Origin: Paramacrobiotus metropolitanus
Taxonomy: Eukaryota > Tardigrada > Eutardigrada > Parachela > Macrobiotidae
Reading direction: 5' to 3'
NCBI RefSeq assembly: GCF_019649055.1
Contig: NW_026570232.1
Location: forward strand, 1-64,000
DNA length: 64,000 nucleotides
Shown here in pieces: positions 1-8,830 of the stretch (position 1 is the stretch's first letter; every line of letters starts with the position of its first letter). Position numbers and translations under genes: made by a program. The notes beneath the pieces were generated by a model. It was not told where the DNA came from. It did no database searches and worked only from the letters and a program-made list of their open reading frames with translations.

Positions 1-242
1 GCCACTTGAGATCCATGCTCTGTGCTTTTTATCCTCATTTCGGTGTGACCTTTCATTTTTGCTCAATCGTATCAAGTTCCCCGCTTCTTGATTAAGCTTC
101 ATCGTGACTGGCGTCTCAAAGTCTTTAATCTCTTTCTTCTGTCGTCCTCTCTTTTCTCTTAACTGGCTCTTCCGCCTCTTTTGGCTCTTCTGCCTCTCTT
201 TTGGCTCTTCTGCCTCTTCTGGCTCTTCTGCCAAATCAGGTA

Positions 243-280
243 CAGAGCGTGGTTCGAAGTATGCTGACGACTACGCTCTG
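243..280 (-). repeat. E1 long hairpin, copy 1 of 3
   Basis: An 8-bp perfect stem (CAGAGCGT 243-250, ACGCTCTG 273-280) encloses a conserved core beginning GGTTCGAA. Related copies are at 1900-1940 (stem GCAGAGCG/CGCTCTGC) and 5906-5946 (stem GCAGAG/CTCTGC). All three are in the same orientation, and the cores are more similar than the surrounding sequence. They fall in different protein contexts of the element, so they are unlikely to be kept for the peptide. Confidence 0.65.
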
Positions 281-401
281 CTTCATCTTGACCTTTCTCA
301 ATTATCTCCCCAAGCTGCCCTTTCAGCTTGACCTTTCTGAACCGGCGGTGGATGCCACGGTTTCAGACGATCCACCGAAACGACTCGTAGGTCCGGTTCT
401 T

Positions 402-1560
402 TCACCGCATCTTGCTCGATGACCTCGACTTCGTTCGGTCTCTCGGAAAACTGAGAATCTTCCACACTTTGTCATATTTATTCTTGAAGTCGGATTGGTT
501 TTCCTTCTTTCCTTGCTTTGTATCTTTCGGGAGTCTAATTAAGACTCGATCTCCGACTTTGAATTGCGGCTCTGACTTCTTCTTGTTGTAGATTTCCGCG
601 TGCTTTTCGTAAGCATCTTTGATGTTGCACTTCGCCACTTCTTCTGAAAAGGTCAAGTTCCTTTTCATGGTTTCGACCCATTCGTCTGGTGCACCGTAGT
701 CGTCAGGAACGTTCGTCTTCGTCACTACGTCTTCTGGCATGGTCATTTCTCTCCCGTGAAGCATGTAGTACGCTGAGTACCCCGTCGTTGCATGTACTGC
801 ACGGTTCATTGCCGATATGACGTAAGGAAGATGCTTGTTGAACTTCCTTTCATTTCCCGCTTTTAGGTACTGCGACAATCCATCACTGATGGTCTGCATC
901 TGCCTTTCCACCTGTCCTTGACCTTCAGGATGGTATGCTGTTCCAAACGTGTGTTTGATTTTGAACACGTTGGTGACCTTTTCAGTACTTCTGCGGTGAA
1001 ATGCCTTCCGCGATCCGTATGGAGAATATGTGGCGCTCCGTGCACCAGAATTACATGCTTCACAAAGATTTTTGCAGAATTCCTGTGGTAGCTGTTTTCA
1101 TTGGCTCCGCTATGACATACTTCGTCAGCTGGTCGATGAAGACCGCAATGTTGTATCCTCTTTTCTTCGTTGGAAGTAGGTCCTTTCAGATCCGCGTAGA
1201 CTCTGAAGAATGGATGACCGACTTTGATCTCTTGGAGCTTTCCCGGTGGACACTTTCGGCGTCTTTATAAACTGGCATCCTTGGCATGCGAGGATGTAAT
1301 TCTTGACATCCGTACTCATACGGTCCCAGTAATATCTGAGCCGGATCGCTGTCAGCGTCTTTTCAAAGCCGAGGTGACCTGCTGCTTTTCATCATGCAGT
1401 GCATGGATGATAGCCCTTCTCATTTGCAGCGGTACTACATATGTCCTTTCCAGTCTTCCTTTCTGGTCTTTGACGCGATACAGTATGCCGTTCCATAACT
1501 GGTAATGCGTCTCAAACTTTGACCTTTTGTCTGCGTCTTGCAGAATGCTCCAATTCATCG
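402..1560 (-). pseudogene. E1 integrase, frame-broken
   Basis: The N-terminal zinc-binding part spans about 1558-1260 and ends in the ACQGC pair of the HHCC finger. The core follows in other phases, including ILHTDRGRHFTAEV (DDE block with the second Asp) near 1030-990, then AYHPEGQGQVERQMQTI with the catalytic Glu in the last frame (402-968). The C-terminal part has FKVGDRVLIRLP, typical of the Gypsy integrase tail. At least three phase changes interrupt it, so no full-length enzyme is encoded. The ~500 bp between RNase H and integrase (1560-2057) is not recognisable protein and holds one copy of the long E1 hairpin. Confidence 0.8.
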
Positions 1561-2057
1561 ATGATCATTGCCAAGTGCGGATCTTTTAGCTGCTTATTCC
1601 GCAACTGCAAATTCATCATCTTCTTCTTCTTGTCTCCTTGATTGACGATGCGGACTACTGCAGTGCTGAGTTCATTCCAATCTTTGATGACCTTGCATCT
1701 CGGAAGAGGCTTGTGACCTTTCTCGATTTTCTTTGAGAATCTCAGCAATCTGATGGGACACTCTTCCGGAATGTATTCGGAGAGAATTTCTGCTTCGCGA
1801 AGGTCATTCTGGTCTACCATTTTCTGACCGTATTTCGTGCCCTTTCCATCTTTTCGTTCGGAAGCTTCTTTTCTCACTCTGTTGACCTTTATCTTGGTAG
1901 CAGAGCGGGGTTCGAAAGTAAGACGACGACTACGCTCTGCTTCATTTATGCTCGAGCGCATGTCTCCGCTTTCTTTTCTTCCGACACAACCCTTCTCATG
2001 TCGGCTTTCAGCCGTTCTTCCCTTTCTTCGGCTAATTGTACGAAAAGTTGCCAAACT

Positions 2058-3520
2058 TCAATCGGAGGTTCTTCTGTTGAGTTCGTTCTTGTAATCTTCG
2101 AAGTTTGGGATTTCATCATACTCTTCTTCGTTGCAAGTAGGACCTTCAATTGGCGCTCTTGAAAGGGCATCTGCGTTGTCGCAGTATTTGCCCGGCTTGT
2201 ATTCGATCTTGAATCGGTGACCTTGAAGTGCCAATGCCCATCTTGTCAATCTTGGATTCATACATGATTTGTTCGACTCGATCTTAAGAGGTTCGTCAAA
2301 GCTTTGTGATCCGTTCTCACTGTGAATTCGGAGTAGTCGATGTACGACTTGAACTTTCTGACGGCGAAAACTACCGCCAGGCATTCCCATTCTGTTACTC
2401 CGTAATTCTTTTCCGCTCCATGCAAAACGCGGCTTGCGTATGCAATGGGATGTCCATCTTGGGACAAGATCGCACCTAGCCCTTCCTTTGATGCGTCACA
2501 CTCGATCACTGTTGGCTTTGTCGGATCGAACTTCTTCAATACTGGATCCTTGCACAGTGCTTCTTTAAGGTCATTGAATTCTTGATCATGGACTGCCGAC
2601 CAATCTCTTTTGATGTTCTTATCGTGTCTTAGCAATTCGTAGAGATGCGCCGTCTTTTGCGCGTATCCAAGGATGAACTTTCGGTAATAGTTCGCTAATC
2701 CGAGGAATGACCTCAACTGCCGTTCAGTTGTTTGGTTTCTTTTGGCCGTTAACTGCCATGACTTTTTCGGGATCCATTTTGATACCATTCTCGCTTAGGA
2801 TATGCCCCAAGAATCCCATTTCGCGCATGCCAAATTCGCATTTCGTCGGCTTAATTGTGAAGCCTGCGTCAACCAGACTTTGAAGGACATTCCTTAAGTT
2901 CTGCATGAAGATCTCCCAGGTCTTCCCTGCGAAGATCACGTCATCAATGTAGCCGAAAACGCATCCCATTCTCTTTGCGTTCGACAAGACTTTATCCATA
3001 CAGAGTTGAAAGGTCGCAGGTCCATTGCAGACTCCAAAAGGCATTCTTTTGAAACGGAACATTCCGTCCTGCGTGACGAAAGTTGTCTTATCTTTCGAGG
3101 CTGGATCCATTGGGATCTGCCAGAAGCCACTTTGTAAGTCCATCTTGCCGTAGTACTTATTTGTTTCGCACGTCAAGCAGTTCATCCTGGGTTCGGCAGT
3201 GGATAGTTGTTCTTTTCGTCAGCTTGTTCAGCAAAAATGTAATTGACGCAGAATCTTGTTCCCATAGTTCCGTCGCCATTCTTCTTCGCGGCCAATACGA
3301 CCGGAAAACTCCATTCCGCATCGGATGGTTCAATGACATCTTGCTGTAACATCTCTTCGATGTGCTTTGTGATGAATTCCCGACCTTTCCAACTTGTTCT
3401 TGCTGGATTGCATTTAACCGGTTTGGCATCGGCTGTGTCAATAGTGTGCGTTACCCCTTTGACATCGCCGTACGGTTTCTTTGACGTGGGGAGAACTTTC
3501 CAAAACTCCCAAAATGCGTT
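2058..3520 (-). pseudogene. pol: E1 reverse transcriptase and RNase H, frame-broken
   Basis: In sense order the RT blocks are: KYYGKMDLQSGFWQIPMD, the fingers/palm segment MPFGVCNGPATFQ, the catalytic GYIDDV (FxDD type) near 2945-2960, and GFLGHILSENGIK. The connection segment RSFLGLANYYRKF follows, then RNase H with VIECDASKEGLGAIL, a later WECLAV segment and RTDHKAL. These are Ty3/Gypsy features. The homology switches phase several times between 3260 and 2750 (near 3240, 3195, 3165 and 2760), so the sequence cannot encode a continuous enzyme as it stands. Small indels by mutation or assembly error would both produce this pattern. Confidence 0.85.
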
Positions 3521-4576
3521 TCATTTTTTCTGTTCCTCAGTTAGGTCTGGTCCTAACTTCAATCTTTCAATTATGTCATTCAGTTCTTCTTTCGTCTTTG
3601 CATCCACTTCGGGATCTTCAAGTATGTTTTTCACGACGGTAGCCGAATTGACCTTTACGTTCTCAAGGTGTTCGTAATGTTCTACGTAACCGAGAAATTG
3701 GCCCTTCCTTACGGTCTTTCGGCTTTTGCTTCGGTTTTCGATAATGATTTCGAATCGAGTGCCGTTATGGTCCGTGACTCCCGTTCTCGGTTGGACTTCA
3801 TTATCCTTTTGAGGAGTTGCTGTATACATCAGCTTCTGATTCCGTGGCACATGAACGCCCATCTTGACCTTCACGCGTGTGCCAAGGTTTGGTCTCAGCT
3901 TAACTCGTTGATCGCTGTAAACCTTGATCGCTCCTTCTGGGATTCTTGCTTTCTGTACTTTAATTCTTCGAACAATGATCTCTTTCTCTTGTTGTTCGTT
4001 TTTTTCGTCGTCTTCGTCAAGGTCCAACAGATCTTCTTGATCTGAAAGGTCACTCACTCCAGAGTCTTCAGAAGTGGTCGAGTTATCGCTCGTGCTCGAG
4101 AATTCCGAGTCGGATTCGCTGCTGTGGTTAGCTTCAAGCTCTTGACCTTTGCTTCTTTTCTCGATTGGTCGCTCATCGACGCCTTCGTCTTCACTTTCTG
4201 TTGAAAGGTCATCGCTTTCATCCTTGGAAGCGCTAAGTTTTTTCACTTTTCGTTTTTCGGGCAGAGGTTTGTCCGTTTCCTTGGACTTTCGTCCGTTTCG
4301 TGCTGCTATCCTCGGATTTGTTCGTGTTGCACGAATCCTTGCTCGTGACCTATCCCTTTCATCGTCTTCCGAGCTATCATCTGCTTGAGCGGTATTCTGT
4401 GACCTTTTTGCTTTTCCAACTGGCGGTCCTTCCTCGCCAGTTTCAGGTGACCTTTCGTCAACTTTCGGAACTGACCTTTCTGGCTCCTCTTCCAGCATCG
4501 CGTTTAGTGACCTTTCGTTCTTCTCGGTTGGTGGCCCTTCCTCACCGTTACCGAGTGACCTTTGTAGTGAAGCCAC
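3521..4576 (-). CDS. E1 Pol N-terminal segment (351 aa)
   Basis: This is an open frame from an ATG at 4576 to a UGA at 3521-3523. The N-terminal two-thirds is very acidic and Ser-rich and contains repeated ERSP/ERSL strings from AAAGGTCA. The C-terminal ~130 residues (with VRKGQFLGYVE and a TKEELNDIIERL stretch) resemble the segment that directly precedes RT in Gypsy Pol. The same frame continues after the single UGA into recognisable pre-RT sequence (SKKPYGDVKGVTHTIDTADA). The UGA is therefore either a nonsense mutation or a readthrough site; given the frame breaks just downstream, mutation is more likely. Confidence 0.55.
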   Translation of the reverse strand: MASLQRSLGNGEEGPPTEKNERSLNAMLEEEPERSVPKVDERSPETGEEGPPVGKAKRSQNTAQADDSSEDDERDRSRARIRATRTNPRIAARNGRKSKETDKPLPEKRKVKKLSASKDESDDLSTESEDEGVDERPIEKRSKGQELEANHSSESDSEFSSTSDNSTTSEDSGVSDLSDQEDLLDLDEDDEKNEQQEKEIIVRRIKVQKARIPEGAIKVYSDQRVKLRPNLGTRVKVKMGVHVPRNQKLMYTATPQKDNEVQPRTGVTDHNGTRFEIIIENRSKSRKTVRKGQFLGYVEHYEHLENVKVNSATVVKNILEDPEVDAKTKEELNDIIERLKLGPDLTEEQKK

Positions 4577-6337
4577 TAACGACGCTGCTTTCTTCTCTGC
4601 GGCGACATTTGAGCCTTTTTTGCCTCTGTTACCGGGATTCCGTTTTCCTTATCCCGAAACGCCTGGTTCAGTTCCTTGATCATCTGAGCCAACTCATACG
4701 CCGTGTGCGTTGGTTCCTCTTCTTCGGCGCCTGTGCCGTTTTCTTGAGCAGCACTTGTGCTGACCTCTTATTCTTTTTCTTTGGTTTCTTCGGCGCTTGT
4801 GCCGTTATCTTTGTTCTTTTCTTCTTCGGCGCTTGTGCCGTTTTCTTTCAGCGCTTGTGCCATGACCTTTCGGTCTCTTATCGCCGATAAAGACGCAATT
4901 TGCCATCAGTTCTTCTGTAGTCCAGTCATTGTTCGGTACCGTCTCATACATGCACCAAGTATCTCCGCCTCTTTCGGGATACTCCACTCCATCTGGATCT
5001 GGTGCAAAGGTCACCTTCTTTTTCTCGGATAGCCAAATAATCCAAGTTCGCGTCTTTTCGCGTGACCTTTAATTCTGGAATTTCTCCTGTGAATATCGGT
5101 ACTTCTTCGAGGATTTTGCCCCATTGTTTATTCCATTCTCGTAAGCTTCCTTTTGAGGCAGGCCTGGTAAAGGTCAAATAATTCGTACACTACTGTGCCG
5201 GAGTCCAATTGGGAAAATGATTGCTCGTCCTTGACCTTTCCATAGATAATTAACTCTGAATTCCCAAAATAAGTCAACTCTCGCTTGCTCCCATATTTCG
5301 TTCTCTTCCATTGCTCGTCGCCTTTCTCTGTCGAGCTTTGTAATCGGGTTTGTATACCACGGGTCGCTTTTATCCGCCTTTTCGGGAATGAAGTTGTCCG
5401 CTTCTTGCTGCCAATGATGGAGCCACTTCCCTCTGGAGATGATGTAGTTCTTAACTACCGATAACCATTCTCGATAACATTGCCAAAGGTAAGTTGCTTT
5501 TGACAGTTCCGGCATGGGAAGTGTTCTCATAATCGACTTGACCTCTATTTCTTCTTGTCTTTTATGACGCGCAATTGCTGCATTGCATTTCGGCCATTCC
5601 GAAAGGTCATCTTGTGTCATTTCTTGCATGCATTTTGCACATCTTTCTTGAGGTCGCGCTATCGAAAGGTCATCGCTGTCGTGCCAATCGTGATGGCAAG
5701 AGGTTGCTCTCTCTTCCGCAGTCCATTCTCTTGGTTTGCGGGAAATGACGCGATTGTTCCTTCCGGCATCCGTTGTCTCGGTTCAGGACGGACGATAACT
5801 CGCTTATCCGCTTCTCCGGAATCGGTATCTGTCCATTCGTCATCTTTTTCGATTTCGATTACGCTGTTATCTGATGATATTTCGATGACTTCGATTTCTT
5901 CATCTGCAGAGCGTGGTTCGGAAGTAAGACGACGGCTACTCTCTGCTACCTCTTTGCGCAGGCGCGTGTCTCGACCTTTCATCCGCCCTCTTGCTTTGTC
6001 ACGTGGTTCGAAAGTGTGTTGAGCACCATGCTCCGTTTTCCTTGCATCCAGTTGCTTTATGGCTTGATCTCGTATTTCCGAGAATAGTGCTCTTTCGTCG
6101 CTGTTCATCAGTCCTGGCTCTGTCCTGGGCCCAACCATTCTCGTGCCCAGTGCCTCTGGTACTGGGAGTAGCCTTGACCACTCCATTCCTGGCACTAGCG
6201 ACTGTTTCTTTGCAATCAGTGCTTCTGCTTGCATTATCTTGATTTGTTTCATCGTTGGTGACCTTTGATTTCCTTTAGACTTCGGTGACCTTTTGCTTTT
6301 CCAGCATTTTCTAATCCCTGTGCCTCTGGTACTGGGA
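4577..6337 (-). other. E1 protease-to-RT spacer with several open frames
   Basis: This stretch holds overlapping open segments (5659-6252, 5174-5629, 4944-5177) in different phases. The first is acidic and unrecognised. The second, extended upstream in its frame, has a CAKC pair followed by a further Cys and a His, possibly a small zinc-binding module, together with Trp-rich segments. I do not recognise either. The region lies where Gypsy elements normally have little sequence, between protease and RT. Either the frames are fragments of one protein broken by indels, or they need recoding. It contains many AAAGGTCA octamers and hairpins with CTTG/CCTG loops (4726-4860). Confidence 0.5.
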
Positions 6338-6400
6338 TTAGATTTTCACCATTCTCATTTTGTTTATTATCTTCGATCCCTGTGCCTCTGGTACTGGGAT
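6146..6400 (-). repeat. E1 three-copy hairpin with GTGCCTCTGGTAC core
   Basis: Three copies of a hairpin share the core GTGCCTCTGGTAC at 6146-6166, 6313-6339 and 6376-6400. The outer stem of each is built from CCC pairing with GGG and is extended by AAT/ATT in copy 2 and AT/AT in copy 3. Copy 2 starts exactly at the protease stop codon on the minus strand and spans the junction with the next open frame. It may therefore stimulate recoding or termination; this is inference only. Confidence 0.6.
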
Positions 6401-8823
6401 AGCTGTTTGCCCCGAATTATTTCTTGGTTGAAGTTCGGTGACCTTTCCTGCATTGACTTTTGCGGATGATTTTGGCTCGTCGTCTTCAGCTTCAGTTTCT
6501 CTTTCTTCCTCGTCGTGTCCGTCTATCAGGACGAATTTCTTTGCAAGGAAGTCGAATCCCAGTAGGACTTGGACGTCGTCTGACGCTGGTCTGACGTAGA
6601 ACGAGTGTTGACTGGTTTTCCTTCTTAAGGTCACTGGTGCTACGCAGTAGTGCGTTACTTCGAAGCCTGACGTTCCACTGATCCCCTTGATCATCACCTT
6701 CTTTTTCGGTGGTAGTCTTACAGTCTGGAGGCCATTCTTTTCGCAGAACTGTTGACAAATCAAAGACGTCTCTGCGCCAGTGTCAAGCATTGCCATGACC
6801 TTTTTATTTCCAATTTTGACTTCATGTGTATAAGCTTCGATCCGTTTCGGTAAGTTTCCATCTTCGAGTTTCAAGACTCTTATTCGACACTTGACTGGGA
6901 TTGGTGCAGCATGCTTGCTCTCTATCAGACCTTTTGAGCTCCAACGATCTATCCGTTTCGGTACGTCGGGTCGCACATCTGAGAACTTTTCGATCCTTTT
7001 TGACTTCGGTAAGATATCCGCTTGCTCCTTCGCAGCGTTTTCTTTACCCGTGACCTTTGCCACTTCGCACGTTAAACCCTTCTCTTGTGCGTTCTCGTGA
7101 CCTTTTATCACTTGCGCAATAACTTCGTATTGTGACCTTTCATTGCGCACATCTTTGGACGGTTTTTCTTGCAACTTTGCCATTATCTCTTGTGTAATTT
7201 CATCCGCAAAGGTCATCTCGTCATCTTCATTCTTTTTCTCTGGTGACCTTTCGTACACAACCATCTTATGGTCGTTTTCTTTCATCCAATCGGTAATTTT
7301 CTTCGCAATTTCGTTATTCGTGCGAGTTGGATCGATTTGAGATGACAATCCGTCAGTTCTTGGAGGTGACCTTTCGTTGTCATTCCGGATTGCTTCTGTC
7401 ATGTCATACGACTTCTCCTTCTGCGGAGTTTGCGCTAAGTCCGGTGACCTTTCGGGTCTTGACATGAAAAATCCACCATTTAGTGACCTTTGTAAAGGTA
7501 CTTTCTCGCCATACTGAGGCGGTAGTTCACCCTTCTCAATCCGCTCTCGAAACTGACGGTTATTTTCGTCGCATTGGACTTTCTCTTCCCAGTACTCTTG
7601 TACTTTCGGTTGTGAAGCTTTTACCATTTCCTCGAGATGCTTTCTCATCCGCCAATCTTGTTTCTCTCTTTCTTCCCAATAAGCTTCTCTGGAAATTCTC
7701 ACGTCTTGCGGTGACCTTTGTGGCGGAGGAACTGGTTTCCACATACCGTGCCGTCCATTCGGCCTGTAAGCGACTTTTTGCCACTCATTCTTCTGTTGTA
7801 GAGTGTTTGCCTCATCGAGAGAGTCATCTGAGACTTGCTGTGCCCCTTCGCTCTGTTTCACTGTTTGCTGCGCCATTCGCAGAGTCAAGTTACTTTCTTG
7901 ACCTTTCGGTTCATCGGCGACTTCACCGTGACCTTTCTCTTTCAGTGACTCTTGAGTCTGCTGCACTGGCAATCTCTCGTGACCTTTCACTTCTTCAACT
8001 CTCGCTTGAGGTGACCTTTCGGTCTCTTGCGCTCCTTGCGCAGTCACGGCCCTTCCGTGATCTTCCTCGGCAGCTCTTGCTTGAAATACTTTTGCCATCT
8101 GCTCAAGGAATTTCGGTCTATCCGGACCGCCTTCATGCGTTCGTTGTACGGTTACGGTCATTCCGTCAAATTCAAACGTATTTTCGACGAACTTTCGGAA
8201 TCTCGCGTGATGTGTTTCATCATCCTCTTCGCTTGAGATTTCCGCTTGCGTCTTTCGCAGAGTAGCTTCACTCTTCCTCGCGGTTGCTTTCCGCGGTGAC
8301 CTTTGGGTCTGCTGTCCTTGCAGCGTCACGTTACTTTCGTGACCTTTGCTCGCAGTTACTTTCTGCGGTGACCTTTGGGTCTGCTGTCCTTGCAGCGTCA
8401 CGTTACTTTCGTGACTTTCTTGATTTGCAGTTACTTTCTGCTGTCCCGGATGCAGAGTTGAGGCCCTTCCGTCAACCCTGTTCCCCGCAGTTACTTTCTG
8501 CGGTGACCTTTCGGTCGGCCCCGGTTGAGTCAAGTTACTTTCTTGACTTCCCGCAGTTACTTTCTGCGGTGACCTTTCGGTCAAATTCTTCCGTCCTTGC
8601 GGCAATCTTTTTATACCCTTCTCTTGACCTTTACGAGCCCCTTCGCTCGATTTCGAGTTACTTTCTCGAACTTTCGGATTTCTTTTCCGTATCTTTGCGT
8701 TATTTTCGCAGCTTCCCTTTCTCGCTGCGGTCCTTGCCTGCAACGGAGCACCTTGCTCCTCTATATCCGGTGGTTTCGGTTCCGGACGATCAGTAGGCTC
8801 ACCGGCGCCTACTGACCTTGAAC
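6338..8823 (-). CDS. pro: E1 protease-containing Pro polyprotein, -1 frame
   Basis: This long open frame is entered by -1 frameshifting from gag. It has no ATG near its start, which fits a frameshift product. The first ~600 residues are low complexity and dominated by ERSP, QKVT and KGHE strings; these are the three frame translations of AAAGGTCA and of the AAAGTAA hairpin loop. A retropepsin domain follows at ~640-750 with the active-site motif DTGAETSLI and a distal LLGFDFL motif corresponding to the flap/ILGxD region. It should cleave Gag and Pol after assembly. The frame ends at 6340-6338 next to another hairpin (6313-6339), and the following open frame is in the +1 phase, so a second recoding event is possible. 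Confidence 0.8.
7884..8710 (-). repeat. E1 hairpin family with constant TTACTTT loop
   Basis: At least nine short hairpins (plus-strand reading) share the 7-nt loop TTACTTT, or TTATTTT once, but have different perfect stems. GTCAAG/CTTGAC occurs at 7884-7902 and 8529-8547. GTCACG/CGTGAC occurs at 8325-8343 and 8397-8415. CCGCAG/CTGCGG occurs at 8485-8503 and 8551-8569, with shorter versions at 8351-8367 and 8427-8441. TTCGAG/CTCGAA is at 8652-8670 and TGCG/CGCA at 8696-8710. They lie inside the intact pro frame. Paired changes on both sides of an invariant loop indicate that structure is being maintained. Confidence 0.8.
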
Positions 8824-8830
8824 GTTTCCC
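8791..8830 (-). promoter_or_regulatory. gag-pro -1 ribosomal frameshift signal
   Basis: On the minus strand the heptamer GGGAAAC occupies 8830-8824 and is phased as G GGA AAC in the gag frame. A 9-nt spacer follows, then a perfect 8-bp hairpin: CAGTAGGC (8814-8807), an 8-nt loop (8806-8799), and GCCTACTG (8798-8791). It extends by a further T-A and a G-T pair. The gag stop codon lies in the 5' arm. The protease frame is exactly -1 relative to gag and has no stop across the junction. GGGAAAC is a known -1 slippery heptamer of retroviral gag-pro junctions. This is a sequence-level call; efficiency is unknown. Confidence 0.85.

Noticed and set aside
3521-3523. UGA before RT as a programmed readthrough codon
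   Set aside because: Several unambiguous frame breaks follow within 800 bp, so simple decay explains it equally well.
7483-8265. 260-aa open frame on the plus strand
   Set aside because: It is antisense to the intact pro frame, made of translated AAAGGTCA and hairpin repeats, with no domain.
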